Positions 27,521 through 35,779 of a DNA stretch of 64,000 bases are shown piece after piece (the stretch's first letter is position 1; the number at the start of each line of letters is the position of its first letter). Under the pieces are notes generated by a model. It was not told where the DNA came from. It worked only from the letters and a program-made list of their open reading frames with translations, and searched no databases. The DNA comes from Ruegeria aquimaris (GTDB taxonomy: Bacteria; Pseudomonadota; Alphaproteobacteria; Rhodobacterales; Rhodobacteraceae), in the NCBI RefSeq assembly GCF_025751555.1, contig NZ_JAOWLB010000003.1, positions 1 to 64,000 of the forward strand. The letters run 5' to 3'. The position numbers and the translations under genes were made by a program.

Positions 27521-28442
27521 TCTGGAGGGGCTGCGCGCGGCGGTAGCCGAACATGGGGTCGTGACCCGGGTGGTGATCGCGGCGATCAGGGGATCCTCCC
27601 CGCGCGAGGTGGGCGCGGCGATGCTGGTCTGGAAAGACGGCCAGTCGGGCACGATCGGTGGCGGCGCTTTGGAGTTTCAGGCAGCGGAGGCCGCGCGCAC
27701 CGGGCGGCTGGGGCTGAGCCGTCATGCGCTGGGGCCGGAGCTGGGCCAGTGCTGTGGCGGGGCGGTGACGCTGTTGACGGAAGTCTGGGATGCGGCGCGG
27801 CTGGAGGCGATTGACGGCGCGGTTGTGGCGCGGGCGGTGGGCGGCGCGGCGCCGGCGCCGCTGATGGTCAAGCGCCTGCTGGCGCGGGCGCGCGGACAGG
27901 GTGTGCTGCCCGAGGCGCAGCTGATCGGCGACTGGATGGTCGAGCCTGTGTTGAGACCGGCGCGGCAGCTCTGGATCTGGGGCGCGGGCCATGTGGGCCG
28001 GGCGCTGGTCGATGTGCTGTCGCCGCTGCCCGAGATCGCCATCACCTGGGTCGATACCGGGGTGGAGCGGTTTCCCGATTCCATCCCTGCCGGGGTAATG
28101 CCGCTGCCCGCGGCGCGGCCTGCCGATCTGGTGGGGTATGCGCCGAAAGAGGGTGAGCATCTGATCCTGACCTATTCGCACGAACTGGACCTGGACCTGT
28201 GCAACCGGTTGCTGAGACACGATTTTGCCTTTGCCGGGCTGATTGGCTCGGCTACCAAATGGGCGCGATTCCGGTCGCGGCTGGCGGCGCTTGGCCACAC
28301 GCCGCAGCAGATCGGTCGCATCACCTGCCCCATCGGCGATCCCGCCCTGGGCAAACATCCCGCCAGCATCGCCATTGGCGTTGCCGCCCGGCTCTTGAGC
28401 CCGGCGCATAGCGAAACGACAAGGAAGGAGCTGAGCGCGTGA
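27510..28442 (+). CDS. xdhC: XdhC, molybdenum cofactor insertion/sulfuration protein for xanthine dehydrogenase
   Basis: 310 residues from ATG 27510, preceded by GGAGG and overlapping the xdhB end by 11 bp. The N-terminal XdhC/CoxI block is seen in VVIAAIRGSSPREVGAAMLV and GTIGGGALEFQ and GQCCGGAVTLL with two adjacent Cys. The C-terminal half has a Rossmann-like start (LWIWGAGHVGRALVDVLSPL) and AGLIGSATKWARFRSRL. XdhC binds Mo-cofactor, helps its sulfuration and inserts it into XdhB; it is not part of the final enzyme. Its stop overlaps the start of the next gene (GTGA). Confidence 0.93.
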   Translation: MAFDLEGLRAAVAEHGVVTRVVIAAIRGSSPREVGAAMLVWKDGQSGTIGGGALEFQAAEAARTGRLGLSRHALGPELGQCCGGAVTLLTEVWDAARLEAIDGAVVARAVGGAAPAPLMVKRLLARARGQGVLPEAQLIGDWMVEPVLRPARQLWIWGAGHVGRALVDVLSPLPEIAITWVDTGVERFPDSIPAGVMPLPAARPADLVGYAPKEGEHLILTYSHELDLDLCNRLLRHDFAFAGLIGSATKWARFRSRLAALGHTPQQIGRITCPIGDPALGKHPASIAIGVAARLLSPAHSETTRKELSA

Positions 28443-29956
28443 GCACACCACTTCTGAGCATCAAGGGGCTGACCAAGGCCTATCCCGGCGTGGTCGCCAA
28501 CGATAACGTCTCCTTCGACATCGGCGAGGGCGAGGTGCATGCCCTGCTGGGCGAGAACGGCGCGGGCAAGTCCACGCTGGTCAAGATGATCTATGGGTTG
28601 GTCAAGCCCGACAGCGGCAGCATGTCCCTGCGCGGCGCGCCTTATGCGCCGCCCGAGCCGCGCGCGGCGCGGGCTGACGGGATTGCCATGGTGTTCCAGC
28701 ATTTCTCGCTGTTCGATGCGCTGAACGTGGCCGAGAACATCGCGCTGGGGATGGAGAATCCGCCCGCGATGGGCGATCTGGCCGCGCGTATCCGCGAGGT
28801 GAGCGAGACCTATGGCCTGCCGCTTGATCCGTTCCGCACCGTCGGTGATCTGAGCGCGGGCGAGCGGCAGCGGGTCGAGATCATCCGCTGTCTGCTCCAG
28901 GACCCCAAGCTGTTGATCATGGACGAGCCGACCAGCGTGCTGACGCCGCAGGAGGTGGAGATCCTGTTCCAGACACTGCAAAAGCTGCGCTCCGAAGGGA
29001 CCTCGATCCTCTATATCAGCCACAAGCTGGAGGAGATCCGCACGCTTTGCGACCATGCGACCATCCTGCGGCTGGGCAAGAATGTGGGCGAATGCACCCC
29101 GCGCGAGACCTCGGCCCGCGACATGGCCGAGATGATGGTGGGCACGGCGCTGAAGACCCCGGAACGCTCGGGGCGTGAATTCGGCGAGATCGCGCTGGAT
29201 ATCTCGGGCCTGTCGGTGCCCTCACCCAGCGAATTCGGCACCTCGCTGAAGAACGTGCATATGACGGTGCGCAAGGGCGAGGTTCTGGGCATCGGCGGGG
29301 TTGCGGGCAACGGGCAAGACGAATTGCTTGCGGTACTGTCGGGCGAGATCCTGACGGCGGCGGACGCGGTCAAGAAGGATGGCCAGCCGGTGGGCCGGCT
29401 GGGGCCGGTGGCGCGGCGGCGGCTGGGTCTTTTGACGGCACCCGAGGAGCGGCTCGGCCATGCGGCGGCGCCGAACATGAGCCTGACGGAAAACGCGCTG
29501 CTCACCGGATCGGTGCGCGAGGGGCTGGAAAGCAACGGGTTCCTGAAATGGGCCGAAACGCAGGCCTTCGCCGAGCGGATCATCAAGGAATTCGACGTGC
29601 GCACGCCGGGGCCGGAAAACGCGGCGCGGTCGCTGTCGGGTGGCAACCTGCAAAAATTCGTCATCGGGCGCGAGGTGTTGCAGAACCCGGACGTGCTGGT
29701 GGTGAACCAGCCCACCTGGGGTGTGGACGCCTCCGCCGCGGCCGCGATCCGGCAGGCGCTGCTGGATCTGGCGGCCAAGGGCACGGCGGTGGTCTGCATC
29801 AGCCAGGACCTGGACGAGCTGATGGAGATCTCGGACACGTTTGCTGCGTTGAACGAGGGGCGGCTGAGTGCGCCGCGCGACACCGCCGGGCTGACCGTGG
29901 ACGAGATCGGCCTGATGATGGGCGGCGCCCACGGGATGGAGGTGGCGCATGTCTGA
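28439..29956 (+). CDS. ABC transporter ATPase, nucleoside/purine uptake (double ABC domain)
   Basis: 505 residues with two ABC cassettes. First: Walker A LLGENGAGKSTLVKM, signature LSAGERQRVEI, Walker B LLIMDEPTSVLTPQE. Second: degenerate Walker A (VAGNGQDELL), signature LSGGNLQKFVIGRE and LVVNQPTWGVDASA, the pattern of the sugar/nucleoside (NupA/YufO, RbsA-like) importers. GTG start at 28439 overlaps the xdhC stop, tying import to purine oxidation. It energises the two permeases that follow. Substrate (purine base or nucleoside) is inferred from the BMP-type binding protein and xdh genes. Confidence 0.9.
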   Translation: MSTPLLSIKGLTKAYPGVVANDNVSFDIGEGEVHALLGENGAGKSTLVKMIYGLVKPDSGSMSLRGAPYAPPEPRAARADGIAMVFQHFSLFDALNVAENIALGMENPPAMGDLAARIREVSETYGLPLDPFRTVGDLSAGERQRVEIIRCLLQDPKLLIMDEPTSVLTPQEVEILFQTLQKLRSEGTSILYISHKLEEIRTLCDHATILRLGKNVGECTPRETSARDMAEMMVGTALKTPERSGREFGEIALDISGLSVPSPSEFGTSLKNVHMTVRKGEVLGIGGVAGNGQDELLAVLSGEILTAADAVKKDGQPVGRLGPVARRRLGLLTAPEERLGHAAAPNMSLTENALLTGSVREGLESNGFLKWAETQAFAERIIKEFDVRTPGPENAARSLSGGNLQKFVIGREVLQNPDVLVVNQPTWGVDASAAAAIRQALLDLAAKGTAVVCISQDLDELMEISDTFAALNEGRLSAPRDTAGLTVDEIGLMMGGAHGMEVAHV

Positions 29957-30010
29957 GCGCAACCCGAAACAAACTGACAACAAGAACACCGTGATTGGGG
30001 GGACGTGCGG

Positions 30011-31093
30011 ATGATCGTTCTGGAGAAACGGCCGCAGCCTTCGCGGGCCTGGTCGATGGCGACGCCGCTGGTGGCGGTGCTGGCCACCATGTTTTTTGGC
30101 GGGCTGCTGTTTGCGGCCCTGGGCAAGAACCCGGTCGAGGCGATCGGCACCATTTTCTGGGAGCCGCTGTTCGGGGAATATGCGTTCTACTATCGTCCGC
30201 AATTGCTGGTGAAAGGGGCGCCGCTGGTGCTGATCGCCATCGGCCTTTCCCTGGGTTTTCGCGCGGGGATCTGGAACATCGGGGCCGAGGGGCAGTACAT
30301 CATGGGCGCCATCGTGGGCGCCGGTGTGGGGCTCGCCTTTTACCCGATGGAGGCCTTCTATATCTTTCCGCTGATGGTGATTGCGGGCGCTTTTGGCGGA
30401 TGGGCCTGGGCCATGGTGCCCGCCTTCCTGAAGGTGCGGTTCGGCACCAACGAGATCCTGGTGTCGCTGATGATGGTCTATGTGGCCGAACAGCTCTTGG
30501 CCTCGATGTCGCTGGGGTTGTTGAAGAACCCCGAGGGATTCGGCTTTCCCGGTTCGCGCAACCTGCAATCTTATGCCAGCGCGCATAATGCCGAGCTGAT
30601 CGAGGGATCGGGGATGCATTGGGGCGTGGTGGCGGCGCTGATCGCGGTGATCTTCGCCTATGTGCTCTTGAACCGGCACATGACCGGGTTCCATATCCGG
30701 CTGACTGGCGAGGCGCCGCGCGCGGCGCGGTTTGCCGGGGTGAAACCGGCCCGGCTGATCCTGTTCTGCCTGGGCGTCTCGGGCGCGCTGGCGGGGCTGG
30801 CGGGGCTGTTCGAGGTCTCGGGCCCGTCGGGGCAGATCAGCATCGATTTCAACGTGGGCTATGGCTTTACCGCGATCATCGTGGCCTTTCTGGGCCGGTT
30901 GCATCCGGTGGGCATCCTGCTGGCCGGAGGGTTGATGGCGCTGACCTATATCGGCGGCGAGATCGCGCAGGGCAGTCTGGGCCTGCCTGCCGCCGCGATC
31001 CAGGTGTTCCAGGGGATGCTCTTGTTCTTCCTGCTGGCGCTGGATCTGTTGACCAATTACCGCATCCGTGCGGCCCGCAAAGAGGTGGCGTGA
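30011..31093 (+). CDS. ABC transporter permease 1, nucleoside/purine uptake
   Basis: 360 residues, about 8-10 membrane segments. The ATG at 30011 has a G-rich site at the right distance (GGGGGGAC 9 bp before); a GTG at 30005 is too close to it. The core holds GFRAGIWNIGAEGQYIMGAI, the conserved motif of the BPD_transp_2 permease family (NupP/YufP), and FGTNEILVSLMMVYVAEQLL and FHIRLTGEAPRAARFAGV. It forms the transport channel with the next gene. About 50 bp separates it from the ATPase gene, the widest gap in the operon. Confidence 0.9.
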   Translation: MIVLEKRPQPSRAWSMATPLVAVLATMFFGGLLFAALGKNPVEAIGTIFWEPLFGEYAFYYRPQLLVKGAPLVLIAIGLSLGFRAGIWNIGAEGQYIMGAIVGAGVGLAFYPMEAFYIFPLMVIAGAFGGWAWAMVPAFLKVRFGTNEILVSLMMVYVAEQLLASMSLGLLKNPEGFGFPGSRNLQSYASAHNAELIEGSGMHWGVVAALIAVIFAYVLLNRHMTGFHIRLTGEAPRAARFAGVKPARLILFCLGVSGALAGLAGLFEVSGPSGQISIDFNVGYGFTAIIVAFLGRLHPVGILLAGGLMALTYIGGEIAQGSLGLPAAAIQVFQGMLLFFLLALDLLTNYRIRAARKEVA

Positions 31094-31096
31094 ACC

Positions 31097-32017
31097 ATGG
31101 ACCTGTCTGCAATCAATCCCGTCCTTCTGGTGGCCTCTCTCATGGTCGCCGCGACCCCCCTCCTGCTGGCCGCGATCGGCGAATTGGTGGTGGAGCGCGC
31201 GGGCGTTCTGAACCTGGGCGTCGAGGGCATGATGATCGTCGGTGCGATCAGCGGTTTTGCCATCGCGGTCGAGACCGGCTCGCCCTGGCTTGGGTTCATC
31301 GGCGCCGCCGTGGGCGGCGCGATCCTGTCGCTCTTGTTCGTGGTGCTGACCCAGGTGGCGCTGGCCAATCAGGTGGCGAGCGGCCTGGCGCTGACGCTGT
31401 TCGGCCTGGGGCTCAGCGCGCTGATGGGCCAGTCCTATGTCGGGATCAAGCCGCCCGCGATGGGTAAGCTCGACCTGCCGGTGCTGAGCGATCTGCCGGT
31501 GGTGGGGCCGATCCTGTTCAGCCATGATCTGGTCCTCTATCTGGGCATCGCGCTGACGGCGGCGGTCTGGTGGATGCTGAAACACAGCCGTGCGGGCCTG
31601 ATCCTGCGCGCGGTGGGTGAAAACCACGATGCCGCCCATGCGCTGGGCTACAAGGTGATCCGCATCCGGGTGATGGCGATCATGTTCGGCGGCGCCTGTG
31701 CCGGGCTGGGCGGGGCCTATATCAGCCTCATCCGCGTGCCGCAGTGGACCGAGGGCATGACCGCCGGTGTCGGCTGGATCGCGCTGGCGCTGGTGGTGTT
31801 CGCCAGCTGGAAGCCCTGGCGCGCGCTGCTCGGTGCCTATCTCTTTGGCGGTGTCACGGTCGTTCAGCTCAATCTGCAAGCAGCGGGCGTTGCCATTCCG
31901 GTCGAGTATCTGGCAATGTCGCCCTACATCATCACCATCCTTGTCCTTGTCATCCTTTCGGCGGACAAGAGCAGCGCACCGGCCTCGCTGGGCCGCACTT
32001 TCCACGCCTCTCACTGA
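31097..32017 (+). CDS. ABC transporter permease 2, nucleoside/purine uptake
   Basis: 306 residues, about eight membrane segments. The signature GVLNLGVEGMMIVGAISGFA near residue 36-56 is that of the second permease (NupQ/YufQ type) of BMP-linked importers; ALTLFGLGLSALMGQSYVG and LRAVGENHDAAHALGYKVIR follow. It starts 3 bp after the first permease stops. Partner of the preceding permease and ATPase in the inner membrane. Confidence 0.9.
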   Translation: MDLSAINPVLLVASLMVAATPLLLAAIGELVVERAGVLNLGVEGMMIVGAISGFAIAVETGSPWLGFIGAAVGGAILSLLFVVLTQVALANQVASGLALTLFGLGLSALMGQSYVGIKPPAMGKLDLPVLSDLPVVGPILFSHDLVLYLGIALTAAVWWMLKHSRAGLILRAVGENHDAAHALGYKVIRIRVMAIMFGGACAGLGGAYISLIRVPQWTEGMTAGVGWIALALVVFASWKPWRALLGAYLFGGVTVVQLNLQAAGVAIPVEYLAMSPYIITILVLVILSADKSSAPASLGRTFHASH

Positions 32018-32052
32018 TGAGAGCAAACAACAACCAACTGGGGAGTTCCTAA

Positions 32053-33126
32053 ATGAAGTTCACGTCTATTCTCGCAACTGCCGCGATTGCGCTGGGTCTG
32101 GCGACCAGCGCAATGGCGCAGGACAAGACCAAGGTCGGTTTTGTCTATGTCGGCCCCGTGGGCGACGGTGGCTGGACCTATGAGCACAACAAGGGCCGTC
32201 TGGCCGTCGAGGAGCATTTTGGCGACAAGGTCGAGACCGTGTTCGTCGAAAGCGTGCCCGAGGGCCCGGATGCCGAGCGGGTGATGACGCAGATGGCGCT
32301 GGAAGGTGCCGATCTGATCTTTACCACCTCGTTCGGCTATATGGATCCGACGATCAACGTGGCCAAGAAGTTCCCGAAGGTGAAGTTCGAGCATGCCACC
32401 GGCTACAAGCAGGCCGAAAACGTGTCGGTCTATTCGGCCCGTTTCTATGAGGGCCGCGCCGTGCAGGGCACCATTGCCGGGCGCATGACCAAGTCGAACA
32501 TCGTGGGCTATATCGGGTCCTACCCGATCCCCGAGGTGATCCGAGGCATCAACTCGGCCTTTATCCACGCCCGCAAGGTGAACCCGGACGTACAGTTCAA
32601 GATCGTCTGGGCCTATACCTGGTTCGACCCGGCGAAAGAGGCGGATGCCGCCAAGGTGCTGATCGAACAAGGTGCGGACGTGATCCTGCAACACACCGAT
32701 TCGACCGCACCGCAGGCCGCCGCACAGGCCGCCGGTAACGTGATCACCTTTGGCCAGGCCTCGGACATGAGCGAGTATGCCCCGATGCCGCGCGTCAGCT
32801 CGATCATCGACAACTGGGCCCCCTATTACATCGCCCGCACCCAGGCGGTGATGGACGGCACCTGGACCAGCGTAAGCACCTGGGACGGCATCGGCGCCGG
32901 CATGGTCGGCATCGGCGAGATCTCGGACGCGGTTCCGGCCGAGGTGAAGGCCGAGGCGCTGGCGCTCAAGGACGCTCTTGCCAACGGCTCCTATCACGCA
33001 TTCACCGGCCCGCTGAAAAAGCAGGACGGGTCGGACTGGCTGGCCGAGGGCGAAACCGCCGATGACGGCACACTGGCGGGCATGAACTTCTATGTCGAAG
33101 GCATCGAAGGCGACATCCCGAACTGA
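32053..33126 (+). CDS. BMP family ABC transporter substrate-binding protein
   Basis: 357 residues with a cleaved signal peptide (MKFTSILATAAIALGLATSA-MAQ) and no lipobox, so a soluble periplasmic protein. It begins KTKVGFVYVGPVGDGGWTYE and has FTTSFGYMDPTINVAKKFP, GRAVQGTIAGRMTKSNIVGY and DVILQHTDSTAPQAA, the PnrA/BMP family blocks that bind nucleosides or related ligands. It is the last gene of the xdhABC-transporter operon and is followed by a strong terminator. AACTGGGGAGTTCCTAA gives a good ribosome site, fitting the need for many copies. Confidence 0.92.
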   Translation: MKFTSILATAAIALGLATSAMAQDKTKVGFVYVGPVGDGGWTYEHNKGRLAVEEHFGDKVETVFVESVPEGPDAERVMTQMALEGADLIFTTSFGYMDPTINVAKKFPKVKFEHATGYKQAENVSVYSARFYEGRAVQGTIAGRMTKSNIVGYIGSYPIPEVIRGINSAFIHARKVNPDVQFKIVWAYTWFDPAKEADAAKVLIEQGADVILQHTDSTAPQAAAQAAGNVITFGQASDMSEYAPMPRVSSIIDNWAPYYIARTQAVMDGTWTSVSTWDGIGAGMVGIGEISDAVPAEVKAEALALKDALANGSYHAFTGPLKKQDGSDWLAEGETADDGTLAGMNFYVEGIEGDIPN

Positions 33127-33150
33127 TCCCCGGTCTGAAACCCGGATCAA

Positions 33151-33177
33151 AGGCCCCGCTTCGGCGGGGCCTTTTTC
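33151..33177 (+). terminator. Intrinsic terminator after the purine operon
   Basis: A perfect 9-bp stem (AGGCCCCGC / GCGGGGCCT) with TTCG loop is followed by four more T. It lies 25 bp past the BMP gene stop. Confidence 0.9.
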
Positions 33178-33330
33178 GTTTCACCCGAACGCGGGATGGA
33201 TCGGCGGATTCCAGCCGATACGTGCATCGTGGTCCGGAATTCCCGCATAGGGTGCGGGTTGTCCGGCATGTATCCTGTCCCTGCCCCGCTCGTATTTTCA
33301 GGGGCGGCATTTTCATCAAGGAGTACTGAC

Positions 33331-33564
33331 ATGGCACGTTTTGTTGTCGATACCGGCGATCTGGAAATGGATCGGAACTCGGAGCTGGAGCTTCAGGCGG
33401 ACATCCAGAAGATGGTTCTGGGCCATATTGCCCGCACCGGGTTCGAGAAACCCTGGGTCACCAAGTTCCCGCGCGAGTGGTACGGGATCATCCTGCATCC
33501 GGAACTGGGTCCGCTGCTTGAACGGGAGAAGCAGTTGGGCGGCATGCTGGCTCGCATGGGCTGA
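33331..33564 (+). CDS. Small conserved-looking protein of unknown function
   Basis: 77 residues from ATG 33331, with AAGGAG 7 bp before. MARFVVDTGDLEMDRNSELE, then a helical part, WVTKFPREWYGIILHPELGP and a basic/Met-rich tail. No signal peptide or membrane segment. It has the composition of a real cytosolic protein but no family is recognised. The next gene starts 3 bp after its stop, so the two are very likely an operon. Confidence 0.65.
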   Translation: MARFVVDTGDLEMDRNSELELQADIQKMVLGHIARTGFEKPWVTKFPREWYGIILHPELGPLLEREKQLGGMLARMG

Positions 33565-33567
33565 GCC

Positions 33568-33966
33568 ATGCCGGATCCCGACCGCACCTGCCCGAGCGCG
33601 CGCTGCGCGCCGGGCAACCAGCTCTTGGGCGTCAAGGGGTCGGACGGGCATGTGCGCCATCTGCGTAGTTCCATGACCATCGACGCCGATTTTGTCGAAA
33701 CCGCCTCTGCCCATGGCAAGCCCGAGGCGCGCATGCGTTTTTCCTCCCCCTGCGCGACCTCGGGCTGCGCGCAATGGACCGGCAGCCGCTGCGGCGTGAT
33801 CGACCATGTGCTGGAACATCTGGACGCGGCACGGGTACCGCTGGCCGATCACCTGCCACCCTGCCCGATCCGCGCCAGCTGCCGCTGGTTCGATCAGCGC
33901 GGCGAGACCGCCTGCCGCGCGTGCAGCATGGTGATCACCGATCAGTCGGCCATCGCCGCCGAATAG
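33568..33966 (+). CDS. Cysteine-rich protein, putative metal or Fe-S binding
   Basis: 132 residues with about ten cysteines: CPSARC near the start, then PCATSGCAQWTGSRCG in the middle and PPCPIRASCRWFDQRGETAC-RAC towards the end. The paired spacing (Cx4C, Cx4C, Cx6C, Cx5C, Cx2C) suggests zinc or iron-sulfur binding in the cytosol; no signal peptide. No enzyme family is recognised. It follows the 77-residue gene by 3 bp. Confidence 0.6.
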   Translation: MPDPDRTCPSARCAPGNQLLGVKGSDGHVRHLRSSMTIDADFVETASAHGKPEARMRFSSPCATSGCAQWTGSRCGVIDHVLEHLDAARVPLADHLPPCPIRASCRWFDQRGETACRACSMVITDQSAIAAE

Positions 33967-33967
33967 G

Positions 33968-33993
33968 AAAGAGGCCGGAAACGGCCCCTTTCA
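33968..33993. terminator. Bidirectional hairpin between convergent genes
   Basis: AAAG-A-GGCCG, loop GAAA, CGGCC-C-CTTT: a 9-pair stem with one mismatch, T-rich on both ends. It lies between the stops at 33966 (plus) and 34010 (minus) and can serve both. Confidence 0.6.
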
Positions 33994-34009
33994 TCGCGTA
34001 TCTGTCGGA

Positions 34010-35248
34010 TCAGTGCCCGCCGCTAAGTACCAGCGTCTTGACCGGCATCAGCAGCGTCTGGATGCGCAGCAGGATCGCATGCACCAGCCCCACGGTGTCG
34101 ACCACATGCAGGAACAGCCAGCGACCGGTACTGAGGTCTTCGTCATGCAGAATGTCGTGGTTGTTGGTATAGGCATTGGCCAGGCAGTTCGAACCGGCGG
34201 GAATGCCATCGGCCTGGCCGCGATAGACCGGTTCCATGAACACGGTCACGGTGCCCGGGCGGGCGTTGTCCTGCGGATCGACCAGTATGTCAGTCGGTCT
34301 TATCTGGCCCGAGGGGACCACGTCCTGAATGCCGACCACCACCATCGGGATGACGGTGAAGGGTTTCGACAGGCAGGTCATTTCCGCATACATGCCCGGT
34401 TTGATCACCCCCGCCGCGATCTGGTGGAACCCGGCGACGTAGCGGTGCTGATCCACGAAATCTTCGGGAACGAGAATGCCGGCGGGGCGCAGGATCGGGT
34501 TGATGTAATCGCCGACCTGTAGGCCGAACTGTTCCACCGTGCCCGAGACCCCGGCATGGACGCTGGTCTTGGCCAGTTCGGTTTCCGCCTGTTCCAGCGC
34601 CGCCTGGGCGCTGGCCCGCTGGGCCGGGATCAGCACGCGGATCTGTTCCTCGACCGCCTGCTGCTGGGCGCGGGCGGCGGCAAGCTCGCCCTCGCGGATG
34701 CCGACCTCGTTGGTGAAGCGGTCCAGCTCGGCCTGGCGGGCCGCGCTTGAACCGCGATTGATCAGCTCCTGTTCACGGGCCAGATCCTCTTGCGACTGGT
34801 TCAGCGCCGCTTCGGCGCGGGTCACGCTGCCCAGCGCGGCGGCAAGGTTCGCCTCGGCCACGACCAGCGAGGCCTCGACCTCCTGGACCCGGCGTTCGGC
34901 GGTCTCGACCGCCGCGCGCTGACTGGCGTCGTCGAGCCGGAACAGCAGATCGCCCGCCGCGACCTGCTGGTTGTTGGTCACATGTACCTCGGACACCCGG
35001 CCACCGGTTTCCGGCAGGATGGTCACGGTGCGAAAGAACGAGCGCACGTTCGAGGTCGCGGGATGGTAGAAGAACACCAGCGTGATCAGCGAGATGGTGA
35101 GCATGGCGCAGAGCGTGATGCCATGGCGCAGCTCGTACCACATGGTGAAGAAGGTGATCTCGTGCCCCCATCGCTTGCCCTGACGGTAGCGGCGATAGAG
35201 GTAGTCGGGCAGGATGGTGACCAGAGAACAGATCAGAAGCTCAAACAT
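34010..35248 (-). CDS. HlyD/EmrA-type membrane fusion protein
   Basis: 412 residues. One membrane helix at about 44-62 (HGITLCAMLTISLITLVFFY) anchors it in the inner membrane. The periplasmic part has a biotinyl-lipoyl half (GGRVSEVHVTNNQQVAAGDL then LFRLDD), a long coiled coil rich in Ala/Glu/Gln (about 112-225) and the second lipoyl half (TSVHAGVSGTVEQFGLQVGD). This is the adaptor of tripartite export pumps. No transporter or TolC gene is next to it, only a 137-residue membrane protein upstream that overlaps it by 8 bp, so the partner pump is unknown. Confidence 0.85.
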   Translation of the reverse strand: MFELLICSLVTILPDYLYRRYRQGKRWGHEITFFTMWYELRHGITLCAMLTISLITLVFFYHPATSNVRSFFRTVTILPETGGRVSEVHVTNNQQVAAGDLLFRLDDASQRAAVETAERRVQEVEASLVVAEANLAAALGSVTRAEAALNQSQEDLAREQELINRGSSAARQAELDRFTNEVGIREGELAAARAQQQAVEEQIRVLIPAQRASAQAALEQAETELAKTSVHAGVSGTVEQFGLQVGDYINPILRPAGILVPEDFVDQHRYVAGFHQIAAGVIKPGMYAEMTCLSKPFTVIPMVVVGIQDVVPSGQIRPTDILVDPQDNARPGTVTVFMEPVYRGQADGIPAGSNCLANAYTNNHDILHDEDLSTGRWLFLHVVDTVGLVHAILLRIQTLLMPVKTLVLSGGH

Positions 35249-35654
35249 CGCGGGGCGCCTCCGGTTCGGCCGGTGCGGCGGGCGGGGGGGCGTCGGATGG
35301 TGGGGACATCCGGCTAAGGATACCGCTGAGCGAGCCGGCCATCGACTGGAGCGGGGTCAGGAAATCGGGCATCCGGAAGGCGGCGAGCAGCAGGGCGGCG
35401 ACCCAGAAGATGTTGTTATGGGTAAAGAGCGCGATCAGTGCGAGGATGCCGATCACCTGGAACTGGGTGTGGTTGCCGTGATGGGCCATGCGTTCCGGCA
35501 AGGCGTGCAGGGTGAAATACATCGCACCGATGAACACGATGAGAGCGATTGTAAAGGTAGCGACCCCGATGAATAGCGGATCGCTGCCATCGGCCCCTGG
35601 CAGATAGCCGGGTAAGTGTGCCGTGGCCATCGGATGCATTTCGGATGTGTTCAT
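35241..35654 (-). CDS. Small inner-membrane protein, partner of the HlyD-like gene
   Basis: 137 residues with two clear membrane helices (about 27-48, ATFTIALIVFIGAMYFTLHA, and 63-90, VIGILALIALFTHNNIFWVA) and a proline/alanine-rich acidic tail (SDAPPPAAPAEPEAP). It overlaps the start of the HlyD-like gene, which suggests they act together, like the small YiaW/YibI-type membrane proteins beside HlyD-type adaptors. Function unknown. Confidence 0.6.
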   Translation of the reverse strand: MNTSEMHPMATAHLPGYLPGADGSDPLFIGVATFTIALIVFIGAMYFTLHALPERMAHHGNHTQFQVIGILALIALFTHNNIFWVAALLLAAFRMPDFLTPLQSMAGSLSGILSRMSPPSDAPPPAAPAEPEAPRDV

Positions 35655-35779
35655 TCCCTCGTCCTGTCTGTGCCTTTGATTTCTCGCCCGACTATGCGAT
35701 CCGGTGGGTTTTCAGGCAAGTCGCTGCACGTGGCTGTTTGCCCTTTTCGGCCAGCGTGGAGCATGTCATGGTCCGGGGC

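Noticed and set aside
29222-32026. A 934-codon open frame on the minus strand opposite the ABC transporter genes
   Set aside because: His/Gln/Arg-rich shadow composition; the plus strand carries clear ABC ATPase and permease motifs.
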